Assembly (NCBI GenBank): GCA_963575745.1
Contig: CAUYUJ010016699.1
Location: forward strand, 95,001 to 159,000
Reading direction: 5' to 3'
Length of the DNA: 64,000 nucleotides
Source: Prorocentrum cordatum
Lineage: Eukaryota > Sar > Dinophyceae > Prorocentrales > Prorocentraceae
The translations under genes and the position numbers were made by a program. The notes beneath the pieces were generated by a model. That model saw only the letters and a list, made by a program, of their open reading frames with translations. It did no database searches and was not told where the DNA came from. Below, piece by piece: positions 10,490 through 21,967 of this stretch. Numbering within the stretch: the stretch's first letter is position 1; each line of letters starts with the position of its first letter.

Positions 10490-11095
10490 ATATTTTCGGG
10501 GAGCTCGATTTTGGGGAATTTTGCGAAGCAGGCATTTTACACGATACACGAACAAATATTCACGAATTGCGGCACGCGCGCGCGACGACGCGCGCGTGCA
10601 CTTTATTTGCAAGGGGTTCTTAAACACTGATGATTTTTGATAAACGAGTGCGCGCGTGTAATACTTTAGGAATATATGAAGGGGGGTGCCGGTGCCAGCC
10701 TTCCTGGGATGGTATGAATTCATATTTAGGATGGGCGATGGGGCATAATCATCTGTACATTGCAGTCTGAAGTGGGGAATCGTTAATTCTGGGGGGCCTG
10801 GATATTTCTAAGACAGGGAAATCTATGTGGTGCGATCTGAGTGGTGTATCGGGTCGGGCGAAAGGGGGGGATAGCAAAGGGGGGGTTTGAGAATCAGCTC
10901 ACGTAGCTGATTTTCCCGGCGCCTCCCGGCGCCGGAGGCGGCCATGTATCGAGGAATGGGCCCCTCGGCGAGGCCGAAACCAGCTGCATGCAGCAAATTT
11001 CGTACCCCCCCCTTTCCCAATCCCCCCTTTTCGCCCGACCCGAGTGTAATCAATGCGGTCCAATATATGCGGTGCAATCTGCGTTGCGCAGTGTA
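10490..11095 (+). repeat. R1 long repeat, copy 6 (modules b and c), split by a 195-bp element
   Basis: Module b starts near TTTTCGGGGAGCTCGATTTT (about 10493) and has the GC-alternating inverted repeat at 10571-10601. Module c (ATCTATGTGGTGCGATCTGA, 10821 on) is interrupted at 10849 and resumes at 11049 with GGTGCAATCTGCGTTGCGCA. Module a is absent here. Confidence 0.8.
10849..11043. mobile_element. MITE-like element with ~37-bp TIRs and 5-bp target duplication
   Basis: The left end begins TCGGGTCGGGCGAAAGGGGG and the complement of the right end begins TCGGGTCGGGCGAAAAGGGG, so the outer 15 bases are identical. Similarity continues for about 37 bp through two G runs separated by AAA. GTGTA occurs directly before (10844-10848) and directly after (11044-11048), a perfect 5-bp target duplication. 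The host sequence is R1 module c, so the insertion is recognisable as such. The interior has further short palindromes (AATCAGCT/AGCTGATT at 10892-10912; GGCGCC twice near 10918-10930) and no coding capacity. Non-autonomous DNA transposon is the natural reading; the superfamily is not assignable from TIR and TSD alone. Confidence 0.85.
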
Positions 11096-11495
11096 GGCGG
11101 CGACGGGGCGGCAACGGCGACGACGCGGCCGCCTGACCGGCCGTCGGGCCCAGACGACGGGCGGCGACGAGGCGGCGACGGGGCGGCGACGGCGACAAAC
11201 GTAGCCGCCAGACCGACCGTGAGGCCCAGACGACGGGTGGCGACGAGGCGGCGACGGCGACAACGTCGCCGCAGGGGCCCACCGTCGGGCCATTTTCTTA
11301 GAAAACAAAAAGGGAAGCCTCAGTGCGAACACCGTTTAGGGGGACTCCTAAGAACAAGAAATCCGCCTCCCGTGCCCTCCTCCGGCACGGCGGCGCGCGG
11401 CGCAGGAGCTGCAGGGGCCGGGCGCCCCGCCCTCGCAGCGAACGGTGCCGCTCGCAGCCGAAGGTGCCCTGCAACATCTGCGCGAAGCGCCGAAG
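11096..11495. other. GC-rich non-coding stretch
   Basis: CGGCGACG-type repeats (11096-11285) followed by unremarkable GC-rich sequence. No gene supported. Confidence 0.5.
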
Positions 11496-11527
11496 TGTGT
11501 GTGTGTGTGTGTGTGTATCCGTGTGTA

Positions 11528-11565
<38 letters not shown>

Positions 11566-11575
11566 TGTATCCGTG

Positions 11576-11645
<70 letters not shown>
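11496..11645 (+). repeat. TG microsatellite with ATCC interruptions
   Basis: Long TG run interrupted by TATCC three times and one GTTTG. Poly Cys-Val and Thr-His frames are artefacts. Confidence 0.98.
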
Positions 11646-11647
<2 letters not shown>

Positions 11648-11829
11648 GCGCTCGCTGGCACCGTTGGACGGCGGCGGGGCCTGCGGCGCCGCGCCACCCC
11701 CGCCGCCGGCGGCAGCCCACCCCCGTGGGCGGGGAAATCCCCCGATGCCTCCCGACCGATGGAAGCTTCCTGGATGCCGCTGGGCGTCGTTGCCGCTCAC
11801 CTAAGACTCAGGAGTCTGGAACGGATCAA

Positions 11830-12189
11830 TCAGGTCTGCGCCGCCTGGCCCCCTGGAGGGGCCTCTCGGGGGGCTGAGGGGCCGCGCGCCTCTCCCGCGG
11901 AGATCTTCGGACCCGGCCCTCTCGTGAGCTCTCGGGAGTCCGTGGGGGCCCGTGGGCTTCCGTTTCGGCTGCGCTGGACCTCGGCATTGAACTTCGGATG
12001 TGGCTTGGCGTCCACGCTGAATCCGCCTGTCCTCCCCTCTGCCCATTGCCGGTGGCCGCGCGGCATCTCGTCCCCAGGCTGGAGCATGATGGCGCTGGCG
12101 CCCACTCCCAACGCAGCCGGCAGACTGCACGATGCTTGCGCGACGTCTCCCGTTTTAATGCCGACCGCGGCCGGAGCCCTGGGTTGCAC
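11830..12189 (-). CDS. uncharacterised open frame, weak candidate
   Basis: A 119-codon frame with mixed amino-acid composition (for example [19 protein letters not shown] and [17 protein letters not shown]), less biased than most frames nearby. I recognise no domain, no signal peptide and no membrane segment, and the opposite strand is also open through this interval. It could be an exon or chance. The surrounding 11.65-12.88 kb holds nothing else I can support. Confidence 0.15.
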   Translation of the reverse strand: MQPRAPAAVGIKTGDVAQASCSLPAALGVGASAIMLQPGDEMPRGHRQWAEGRTGGFSVDAKPHPKFNAEVQRSRNGSPRAPTDSRELTRGPGPKISAGEARGPSAPREAPPGGQAAQT

Positions 12190-12884
12190 CTTGAGCCCCG
12201 GGGTCGCCTTTGTTCATGCGTTGATGCTCGAGCGCGCGGGTGACCCGGGACAACGCCCATGAGTGCGTGAGGCTGCCCTCGCCCGAGGCACTCGCGCCCT
12301 CTCAACTCGTTGCAGGAGTGCTGCTTGTGCGGCTGGCCCGCTGCCAGCGCCCGACGCCGCCGCTCATTCATCGACGAGCGTCTCCTCTTCTGAGCCTCCC
12401 CTGGAGGCATGCCTCCGTCCAACCAGCCAGGGACATGCGCATGAGCCAGCCTTCCGCCGCGGTTCGTTCCACCTCGAATCTAATCACGCTGAGCCCGTGG
12501 CACGCGGGATGTTCAGGCGAGACCAATGGTCTGCGCTCCGCCCAAGTAGCTCCAGTAGCGGGCTCCATCTGCGCTCAAACCAAGGCAGGCGCCCTCGCGC
12601 GATTGCGATTCCTGTTGTAGGGCGCGCCCTGATTCCAGCCCTCATGTGTATGGCGTACCACATCGTGCCGCGCTATGTACGCGTCGGCTCCCCGTGAGTC
12701 GGGTGTAATGGGGGCCCGCGCGTAGTCTGCGGCTCCAATAGCTTCACCAATGGAGGACATTTCCTTCCGCAAGTTTCACAATTTCTGAGCCAGTAGAGCC
12801 CTGCCGTGCAGATAAGGGTCGGCTCCTCTGCTCGTTAGACCAGACGCAGCGTGCAGCGCCTGCCCCACCCCCTCCCTCTCTGCG

Positions 12885-12918
<34 letters not shown>
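12885..12918 (+). repeat. CT microsatellite
   Basis: Uninterrupted CT run, followed by a short TATA-rich patch at about 12927-12950. Confidence 0.97.
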
Positions 12919-12919
<1 letters not shown>

Positions 12920-12965
12920 CCCGTCTATATATATGTATAATAATATACAATTGTACTCGTGTGGG

Positions 12966-12986
12966 CCCGTGGATTCAATCCACGGG
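12966..12986. repeat. perfect 10-bp palindrome
   Basis: CCCGTGGATT, one C, AATCCACGGG: perfect inverted repeat with a single-base centre. No gene context; not a terminator in any recognised sense for this organism. Confidence 0.85.
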
Positions 12987-13039
12987 GCTGCGTGAATCGA
13001 AGTCTGCCGACGCGCACGTCTGTTTCTGGCGCGGATAAT

Positions 13040-13625
13040 CGATGCCTTTGACCTCTTCAGGCCATCGTGGGGGTCTTCCAGGGGCCGTCCTGCGGGGTTC
13101 TGGGGGTGTCATCCGAGCATTTTGGGCCGTCTTAGGGCCCTCTTGGGCAGGCTCCAGGCCCTCTGGAACCGTGTTCGGGCCTCTTGGGATCCCTGTGGGG
13201 TCTCTTGACCCGTCTTGGGGTGTCTTGGAGGACTCATGGGATTTTCTTAAGCCGTCTTGGGGGCCTCGTTGGGGCCTCTTGGGCCGCCTCGGTGCGATCT
13301 TGGTGACATGTTGGGCCGTCCTGGGTGCCCTGAAGCTCGAAAGCGCGAGAAGTTCGAAATCCTTTCAACACCTTGGGGGTGTCAGTGATTTTGGCCTCTC
13401 GGGACCCTCTTGCGGGTCCTCGTGGGGCCCTCCTGGAGCGTCTTGAGGCCCTTTTGGGCAGTCTTGAACCCATCTTGGACAGTCTTGGGCCCTCTTGAGA
13501 ACAACCGTGGGTCCGTCTTGGCAGACTCGGGGCCCTCTCGGGCTGTTTTGCAGCCCTCTCGGCACCCTCTTAAGCCGCTTCGGGGCCCTCAGGCGCCACG
13601 AGGACCGGGGGGCCCTGCCGACCCG
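13040..13625 (-). repeat. decamer block 3
   Basis: CTTGGG/CCTCTTGGG units as at 9.3 kb. An AT-richer spacer lies at 13330-13400 and ends GTCAGTGATTTTGGCCTCTC, matching the spacer ends of block 2. Confidence 0.85.
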
Positions 13626-16600
13626 CAAGCCTTACTTCCGATCTATCTGGGATAACCGTCTCCCATTTTCTGGTCTTCCCTCCCTACTCCGCGCGACAAC
13701 TCCTTTCCACGTCCGCGTCAGTCGTCGCCACTTGCCCTCCTCTAGCACCGCTCGAGCCTCGCTGCGCCCGCGAGCGGGTCGCTGGCAGCGTAGCCGTCGA
13801 GCACATTGTCCGTGGCGTTCGGGCCAAAGGTGAGGAAACCGCACGCGGCGATGGCGGTGTACCTGGGGCGGCAGCGTGGGGTTGTAAGGCGACAGGGGGA
13901 AAGGGGGGGGGAGAAAAGCTTCGCGCGCTCACCCACGAGGCGAGGTGGTGCAAGATGGCTCGCGCGCCCGATGAGGAAAACACCGCAGGAGGGAGGGAGG
14001 GAAGGGGAGAAACATGGGGGATAGGGGGGGGGAGAAGAGCTTCGCAATCGCCCCCCCCTCCCCTCGCGCGACAACTGCTGGACGCCCGGCTCCGACCGGT
14101 GCTGCCGAAGCCGAATGCGGCGACGCCGACGACTCCTCTCGCGGCAACGGGCGGACAACCAAATGCTGACGCGTGTATCCCAAACAATGGCTGTGTGGAA
14201 GCTGTGGTGTGCAGCCTGTGGGGTTCAGTGGGGTGCACTCCACCTCGAAACCTGGCAAAGGCCAGCCCCCAGCCCGCATTGTCAGTTCATCAAAAATGAC
14301 ACAGGTGCGGCCTCCTGCATTGCAACTGTCGCCAAAAAGAAGCGGCGCAACCTCCGCGAAAGACGATGTAGGCCACAACAGGGGGGCCCGCTGGCGACTT
14401 CGGGTGGGAGGTTGAAAAGCAATTCGGAGGACGACGAGGAGTTGGAGAATGACGAGGAAGAGGCCATGGCCGAACGATCACGAGGGGGGGGCCTGTGGCG
14501 GAAGAGCCAGTCGCGAGGAGGGAGGGGCGGACCCAGGGAAGAAGGGGTCCCGACCCGGGCTGCAGGGCAATGGCCGAAGAGGGAGGGCCGCAGCCAGGTC
14601 GAGAACCCCTTTTGATCCGACGAGTATGCGCCGCCACCTCCCCCTTCCCCTCCCACCTTTCCCCCGCCTCGTCGTCCTCGTTCTCACAGTCGCACTGGCA
14701 CTCGTCTCGTCATCTTATTCCTCCTTCTACTCCTCCTCCTCCTCCTCCTCCTCCTCCTACTCTTTCTCCTCCTTCACGTAACCCGCTACTTTAGCTTCGT
14801 TACCCTCCTTCACCTTCTCCCCTCCCACTTGTCCCCGGCCTAAGCGAGATACATGAGGCCACTGAGTGCAAACCCTGCGTTCACCACATCGTCGAAGACG
14901 CCCTCGGGCGCTCGGCTACCTGGAGCGACGAAAAGTGACCACGGATTGCGTCGGAGCAGCAGGGAAGAAGATGGAACGAAACATGGGAAGTGGCCAGAAC
15001 AAGTGTCGGCGGGGCAAGTGCGTCCTAGCGAATATACTGCATTCCATCTCTGCGTACGGCCTTGAACCGAACATGCTAGGCTACCGTAAGAGCTTTCCCC
15101 CCTGGAAGACCGCTAAACATGCACAGTGCTACCAGCACGAGATCTCTAACAGGCTCGACCTAGGTCACGCTGTATTGTTGCCCACGTGCCTGGTGCCGCT
15201 CTTGTCTCAGTGAGTGAATTGGGCCACTGCCACCTCACCAGTGGTAACTTTTCAAAAAGCACTGGCGTGCATCGAGTAGCCTGATCTGGCGCTCTCTGAC
15301 AGCAAGTTTGGCTGCTTCTGGCGCAACACTGGAGCCTGGCCACCCTTTGTGCATGCCCTTCCGCCGCCCGCGCGCCCGCAAACACGTGCCGTCTGGCTCG
15401 CAGTCTTCGCAGGCAACCGATGAATCGGCTAACTCGCGCGAACGGCTTGACTGGTCAACGAGGCGCAACGTCGACTGCATCAACTTTCCCGGCGGAAGGC
15501 CGCACCGCGTCAGAGCAACTTTGTTGCCGCCGCGGGTGGAGGTGAGACGGCGCGCCACTCGCGGCAGATCCGACTGCTCCCCACTCCACGCTCGAGCCAA
15601 GACACCATCCCGTCCGACAAGTTCGCCACCGTCACTCTTACTTGCTTTGGGCGCGCACCAGCAATGTTTTCTCCAATGTGACGTGGGGTCGCTGGGAAGC
15701 GCCCCTTCTGCCGCCAGCGCCGTCCGTACCCCTCTCAATGCCAACCACGCCTTTGCTGAACAATCAATACTTGCTCAATGCCGCCATTCTGCTCCTACGC
15801 AATGGCGTGCAACCGTACGTTCCCAACCCAATCTCGAAAATCTAGAGATAGTTGAATGATCAAGGGCATGGCCAAACAAGACGACGTGAGCAATGCAAGT
15901 ACGCAGGTGGAGTCGACATCTTTGCTGCGGGCGCGTGCGGGGACATTCTTGATCGCCTCTGCCCTTCATGCATTCTTGCATGCACGTGCCCTTGCTTTGT
16001 TGCCCACTCGCTTGCTTGCATGCGGTCTGCGGGTCCTTGCGTTCCGTATCCACTTGCATCCTTGCGTGTACATGTAGCTATGTGCATCTCATATCTTTGA
16101 ATGTGTGCAGGTGTACCCGCGTGGCTGTCCAATGTGCTCGTAGGATAAAGGTATTGCGTACTTGATCAGTAACTTGATCGCATGCTGCATCTTGTTGAAT
16201 ATATGCGCCTGGCGCCTTACTTGGCTGCTTTGTTGTATGCTTGCTTGCATGCTTTACGATTGGAAATCTGCCTGGCAGGAACGGTGACTGGTTCCTGAAC
16301 GGCGCTGCACCGCATCATTGTGACATTTCCACGCCAATCACTTCACCGTGCAGACTCTTCCAGGCAGTGCGTATTGCCTATGATATTGCTTCAGAGAACA
16401 GCATGTCCAAGCTTACTTTCTCATGGCCAGCTGCATGACAATACGACTCTGTCATGTCGTGAGCGCAGCGAGGGGCGGGTAGAAGGTGGAATGAACAGGC
16501 GGGTTGTGGTACAATCAATATAGGCATACGGCGCGTGGAATAATGATCTGGAGCGCGCTCACTTTGACAAGAAAGAGCGTAACTGCACCACTCCCGCCAA

Positions 16601-17770
16601 CGGTAATCATGCATTCGCCGCCAAGCGACACCGAACATCAATTGGATTGCAAAGTCGATCCGCTCTCCTCGTATGAGGAGGCGGAGCGGGGCGGAGGAAG
16701 AGTAGGAAGAGGGGGCAGGGCGGACGAGGATACAAGCTTCTTTTGGGGGAGGCCCGCTCCCCCGCCAAGGAGGAAGCGAGCGAGGATGGGAAGAGAGGAT
16801 GAGAAGGAGAGAGGAGAGGGAGCAGAAGAGCAGGAGGAGAGAAGATGAGAGATGAGGCGGTACGTAAGAGAGGGAGGGAAGGAGGGAACTATACAGGGAT
16901 GGCCCCTCTCTGCATCTCTTCCGGCAAGATATACGAACTAGTAATCACTTGTGAGTAGTTCGTATAAAAAGAGAATACCAGACTACATGAGTAAGGAGTC
17001 CAAACTTTGGACAACAAGCGTCAACCTAAAACCATAATCCATGCGTGCAAGTATCTGCGCGCCCGCCCTCGCTGTGAGGTCCTGGGCGGAGACGGATGGG
17101 GAAGGCTGACATGAATGAGGACACGGGTCCCAATAGAAGCCTGGACACAAAGCCTTCTCCCAAAACGCAACCGTTTTCCGACTGCCCAAATATACAAACA
17201 TTTGCTCTCCCGGAATGGTTACGGAAAACATGGGTACGAGATGCTGTCCCAAACCGACAGCAACCGCTATCGGGCAGGCGACTTTCCCTCTCAAACGGGC
17301 AACGTCCGCGGCGACACCGACGGCGAGTCCTGTCAAGAATGGGCAGGAACTGCTGTCGGTCTTCGTTACCTCTCTCTCCGTACCCATGTCGATCCTCTAC
17401 AGGGTGGAGCAGGGAATGACCGTCCTGGCATTCCTTTAGGCCTACCACGAAATGCACTCAGAACAAAGTCTAAAAACACGAGCAATGTTCTTACAACATA
17501 AAACTGGTATGTTGGAACAAGACGGTCTCAGCCCGAAAGGTTCTGAAAACATCTCGTGCAGACTCACCAAAGGCTCTCAAACCATTCCTTGGTGGACCTA
17601 TAGGCAGGTCAGGACGCCTCGTCACAGCTTGAGAGGGAAAGCCCCGCGAGAACCGACGGCCCGCCCCGCGCTGCCGGGGCGGGGCGGGGCGGGGCCCGGG
17701 CCTTCCGGCAGCGCGTCGGCGACGTCCGCGTCCACCGCCCGGCGGAGCTGCGGGCGTTCTCTGCTCCCTC
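13626..17770. other. 4-kb stretch without a supported gene
   Basis: Contains a poly-G/poly-C rich patch (13880-14060), a TCC run (14728-14772), CTTGCTTGCATGC-type words at 15965-16025, a purine-rich patch (16675-16880) and a foldback at 16931-16965. Several 100-180-codon frames exist on both strands (for example plus 15308-15859, minus 16983-17387), but they overlap each other and show no recognisable motif, so I do not call them. Confidence 0.5.
16931..16965. repeat. foldback hairpin
   Basis: ATACGAACTA ... TAGTTCGTAT, 10-bp perfect arms around a 15-nt centre that itself contains CAC/GTG. No neighbouring gene to which it could belong. Confidence 0.7.
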
Positions 17771-17774
17771 CTCC

Positions 17775-17965
17775 TCTCCCCTCCTCCCGCGGAGTCTTCC
17801 TCACGACCTCCCTCCTCCCTCCCTCCCTCCTCCTCCTCCTCCTCCTCCTCCTCCTCTTCCTCCTCTTCCTCCTCTTCCTCCTCTTCCTCCTCCTCCTCCT
17901 CCTCCTCCTCCTCCTCCCTCTCTCCTCCCGCGCAGTCTTCCTCCCTCCTTCCTCCTCCCTCCTCT
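17775..17965 (+). repeat. TCC/CTC trinucleotide array
   Basis: Pyrimidine-rich CTC/TCC units with TTCCTC variants. Poly-Glu on the minus strand is an artefact. Confidence 0.95.
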
Positions 17966-18237
17966 GGTGGCAGAAGTGGTTGTCTACGCCACCGCTGTTT
18001 GGCGACGACCTCCTTCCTCCCTTCCCCTCCTGCCTCCTCCCTCATCCTTTTGCGCCTCATCCTCCTCTTCCTCGTGAGGAGGAGACGGAGGAAGCAGGAG
18101 GGAGGCAGGAAGGGAGGCAGGAGGAGGAAGTTCTAGGGGGAGTCTGAGGGGCTCTAGGGGGTGCTGGGTGTCTCTACGGGGTTCTACGTAGGTGTTCGAA
18201 GGCTCCAAGGATGTGGGAGGGAAGGGATGAGAGAAGG

Positions 18238-18284
18238 ACGATGCTGCTGCTGCTGCTGCTAGTGATGATGAGGATGATGCTGAT
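18238..18284 (+). repeat. CTG/GAT short array downstream of U6
   Basis: GCTGCTGCTGCTGCTGCTAG followed by GATGATGAG; lies just 3' of the minus-strand U6 gene. Confidence 0.9.
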
Positions 18285-18329
18285 TTTATATAACTCTCGA
18301 TTTGTGCGTGTCATCCTTGCGCAGGGGCC

Positions 18330-18361
<32 letters not shown>

Positions 18362-18383
18362 ATGGATGATCCCCGAAGGCATT
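18285..18383 (-). ncRNA. U6: U6 small nuclear RNA
   Basis: The minus strand carries the U6 core without a mismatch in the functional parts: 5' stem-loop with CCTTCGGGG, then AAAATTGGAACG, the ACAGAGA box that pairs with the intron 5' splice site (plus coordinates 18340-18346), the AGC triad (18332-18334) and the internal stem-loop containing GGCCCCTGCGCAAGG and ATGACACGCA. This is the catalytic snRNA of the spliceosome, pairing with U4, then with U2 and the intron. The 3' end after AAATCGAGA departs from the plant sequence I know, so the end is uncertain by several bases, and no T run follows it. The upstream flank is directly a GAT microsatellite, leaving no visible TATA or other promoter, so a processed or relocated copy is possible even though the core is intact. 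Confidence 0.93.
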
Positions 18384-18385
18384 CA

Positions 18386-18602
18386 TGGTGTTGATGCTGA
18401 TGCTGATGATGCTGATGCTGATGATGCTGATATTGATGATGCTTATGTTGATGTTGATGATGTTGATGATGTTGATGACGTTGATGATGTTGTTGTTGAT
18501 GATGATGATGATGATGATGATGATGAGGACGAACAGGAGGAGGAGGAGGAGGAGGCGACAAGCAGGAGGAGGAGCAGGAGGAGGAGGAGCAGGAGGAGGA
18601 AT
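18386..18602 (+). repeat. GAT then GGA arrays abutting U6
   Basis: TTGATGCTGATGATG units (18386-18530), then GGA/GCA units to 18602. The GAT array begins within a few bases of the U6 5' end. Confidence 0.95.
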
Positions 18603-19064
18603 ACATCACGTGTGAGTTGTCTTTCTCGAGGCCAGGGATGCCAAGACGTCTTTCTCGAGAGCAGTTCGCCTGGCAACCAGGCCACAGACTGCAGGAGGCC
18701 ATGCCTGGGAAACGTCAAGCACAACAACTCGACAGATCTGGGACCTCTGGGCAGATCCGCAGGGAGGGAATACTAGGGGGGGGCGCTTGCGCCAAGAGAG
18801 GTCACGGACCAGAGATGCCGCGACCCCCCCCAGTCAACGCTCGGACGCCGACCCCCTTGGCCACTGCGGCGCCCCTGAATGGCGACGGACAACCCACAGT
18901 CCCTGAGATCCGACGTCCCGGAACATTGAAACATCGGAACAAATCACGACCGGAGCCCTAGATCCTGTCTTCCTCCGCCACGTCTCGAGCGGGATGGATC
19001 TACGAGGGCCCCGGGGCCCGAAACCGGGCGAAGATGCCTGGCTCGAAGTCATGGGGTCGCCGAG
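18603..19064. other. non-coding stretch
   Basis: No supported gene; mixed GC-rich sequence. Confidence 0.5.
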
Positions 19065-19128
19065 GAGGAGGAGGAGGAGGAGGAGGAGGAGGAGGAGGAG
19101 GAGGAGGAGGAGGAGGAGGAGGAGGGGG
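19065..19128 (+). repeat. GGA array
   Basis: About 20 GGA units. Confidence 0.97.
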
Positions 19129-20485
19129 TCAGCGGCCAAGAGCTCGGCGCGCTCTTCCCACCGCGGCCCAGGCAGCGATCAGCTCGGGCCACGATCCGCT
19201 CTGAACGCCTCCGGCGGGTGGCCGAGGCCTCGTGCGCGCCTGGGCGAGCCTTATGGCTGATGCCGGCTGGGTTCGTCGTGCTCCGTCCCTGGGCTTCTCC
19301 TTTCCCTGCAGCCTCAGAACTCCGGCGTCGTGGTTTTCTTCACTAGACAAGAGCGTTCCACTACTCGCAGAGGAACTGCGCGCAGATGGCCTGGATCCGC
19401 CGCGGGGGGTCTAGAATCCATAACATCGAGGCAACACATGTGCTTTTTTGGCCGACGTTTGCGAGGAGGCACTGTGCGAATAGTGCGACGCGCTCGGTGA
19501 TTCACAGCGTGGACCCCCAGAAGTCTGGGCCACTTCCCCAGGACGGGCTCTTCAACCCGAATCGTTTCTCCACGGTCCTGGGGCCCGGCGAGGGCTTCCG
19601 GAAGTCGAGGGTTGCAGACCATACTCTGCTGCGCTCTTCTTTCACAACGCGAGGAGGCGCCCCCTCTCTTCCCTCCACCTCCTCCCGTCCTCCCACTCGC
19701 CCTGCCCCCTTTCTTGCCCAGCCAAGGGGGCCTGGCCTCGGCCACGGCTATACACCCTGCGAAATGCTTTAGAAATCATGGGTTAAGAAATTCTCAGTCT
19801 CAGAACTTGAATAAAAACCCAGAACTTCTATCAAAATCTTGGGATTTACATTGAAAAGTTAAGAATAATCGAGACTCTGGACGAAAACTTAGGTTTTCTT
19901 AAGCATTGCCTAAGGTGTATGTAGGATGCGCCGCGCGGCCGACAGAGCGAGGAGGGAAACGGTTGGTAACGATGGGAAGGAGGACGAGTACGAGGAGGAG
20001 GAGGATCGGGATCAGGACCACTTCAGGATATGGATGCTGATGAGGATGAGGACGACTATGAGGGTGGTGGTGCTGCTGCTGAGATCGACTGTGATGTGGA
20101 CAGCGAAAATGATGATGAATCGCGGCGAGGGGGATGAAAAACGGAAGGGGAAGCAGCACGCGACGTAGGAGGATGAAGAGGGGCATGCGTAAGAAGAGAA
20201 CACTCAATCGGCAAATCGATTTGTGTCGTAAACTACGCAGGGCTGCCATCTCCCGTTCTCCATCTATGCTTTGCCGACGCACTCTTTTGTGGCCGTCTCT
20301 CCGGCTCCTCTCTCTCTCTCTCGATCTCCTGTGATGCTCTCCTGTTCCCTACTCCTGCGCCCTGCCGCTCCCACCCCCGTTGCCCCCCTCCCCTTTCCCT
20401 TCCCTTCCTCCGCTGCCGCTGTCCACTCGCGCTCGCACTCGAATACAGGGCATGACGGCGAACATAACAGTGGAACAATCACGAG
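19129..20485. other. 1.3-kb stretch without a supported gene
   Basis: Includes an AT-richer patch with AACTT/AAGTT words at 19790-19905, and a GA-rich, GATGAGGA-type patch at 19970-20110. No domain-bearing frame. Confidence 0.5.
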
Positions 20486-20650
20486 CATGAGGAGGAGGAG
20501 GAGGGGGAGGAGGAGGAGGGGGAGGATGAGGATGATGAGGAGGAGGAGAAAGAGGAGGAGGAGGAGGAGGATGAGGAGGAGGATGAGGTGGAGGAGGAGG
20601 AGGAGGAGAGGGAGGAGCGAGAGGACGAGGAGGAGCGAGAGGACAACAAC
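20486..20650 (+). repeat. GGA/GAG array
   Basis: Degenerate GGA/GAT/GAA units. Arg-, Glu- and Ser-rich frames are artefacts. Confidence 0.95.
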
Positions 20651-20774
20651 GACGGGCGCCGCGAGTCTCCTGGGGAGCACACTGGTGGGCGATGAAACTG
20701 TTCGCGAGCAGGGAGACAAGGACCATCACAGCGCCAGCTGCCCCGAGGGGGTTCGGGTCCTGGCGCGTTCAGGT

Positions 20775-20868
20775 GCCCCTCCTCCTCCATCCCTCCGTCC
20801 CTCCATCCTTCCATCCATCCCTCCCTCCTTCTCCCTCCTTCCTCCTTTCTCACTCCTCCTCGTCAACT
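20775..20868 (+). repeat. CCTCC/CATCC array
   Basis: CTCC, CATC and CTTC units; pyrimidine-only strand. Confidence 0.9.
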
Positions 20869-21314
20869 TTAACATGCTGCTCATCATCCCTTCGGGACTG
20901 AATGCGGCAAATTCGCGTCGCGATGGCGTCGGCGATGATTTGTTGCGCCGCGTAAGTCCCGGGTTCCTGACCCGGCCCGGCGGCCATCAACAAAATGCCC
21001 CAGGATAGACAACCGGTCCCACGAAAGGGCTCCAGACATCAGGGGGATCACAATGTGAACAAAATCACGCCCAGGGGGAAAACAAAGGTGAGTTGCGCAC
21101 GGCTTCCACATGGGCACTGCCCAAAGTGGTCCTCCGACATGCTTGCGAGAGGCTTTCGAAAAACCTTCGAGAATCTTCCGATTGGCTTATGGGAGACTTC
21201 CGACTAGCCTCCGAAAATCTACCATCTTCTTCCGAGCAGCCTGTGGCATGCTTTCGAGAGGCTGACGAGTACTGTGACATAACCGCCTTGCTATTCTAAC
21301 CGTGTTCTTCTGGG
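20869..21314. other. non-coding stretch
   Basis: Near 21130-21290 two similar words occur (TTTCGAAAAACCTTCG; CTTTCGAGAGGC) alongside TCTTCCGA repeats, suggesting a short degenerate repeat. No gene. Confidence 0.4.

Positions 21315-21963
<649 letters not shown>

Positions 21964-21967
<4 letters not shown>

Noticed and set aside
12880-12990. Palindrome after a CT run and TATA patch as promoter or terminator
   Set aside because: No transcript or gene adjacent on either strand; the elements are common by chance in this composition.
15235-15859. Opposed open frames of 169 and 183 codons
   Set aside because: They overlap almost completely on opposite strands with no recognisable motif in either; at most one could be real and nothing favours either.
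16983-17457. Overlapping minus and plus frames with mixed composition
   Set aside because: No domain, start context or conserved motif; three frames open together.
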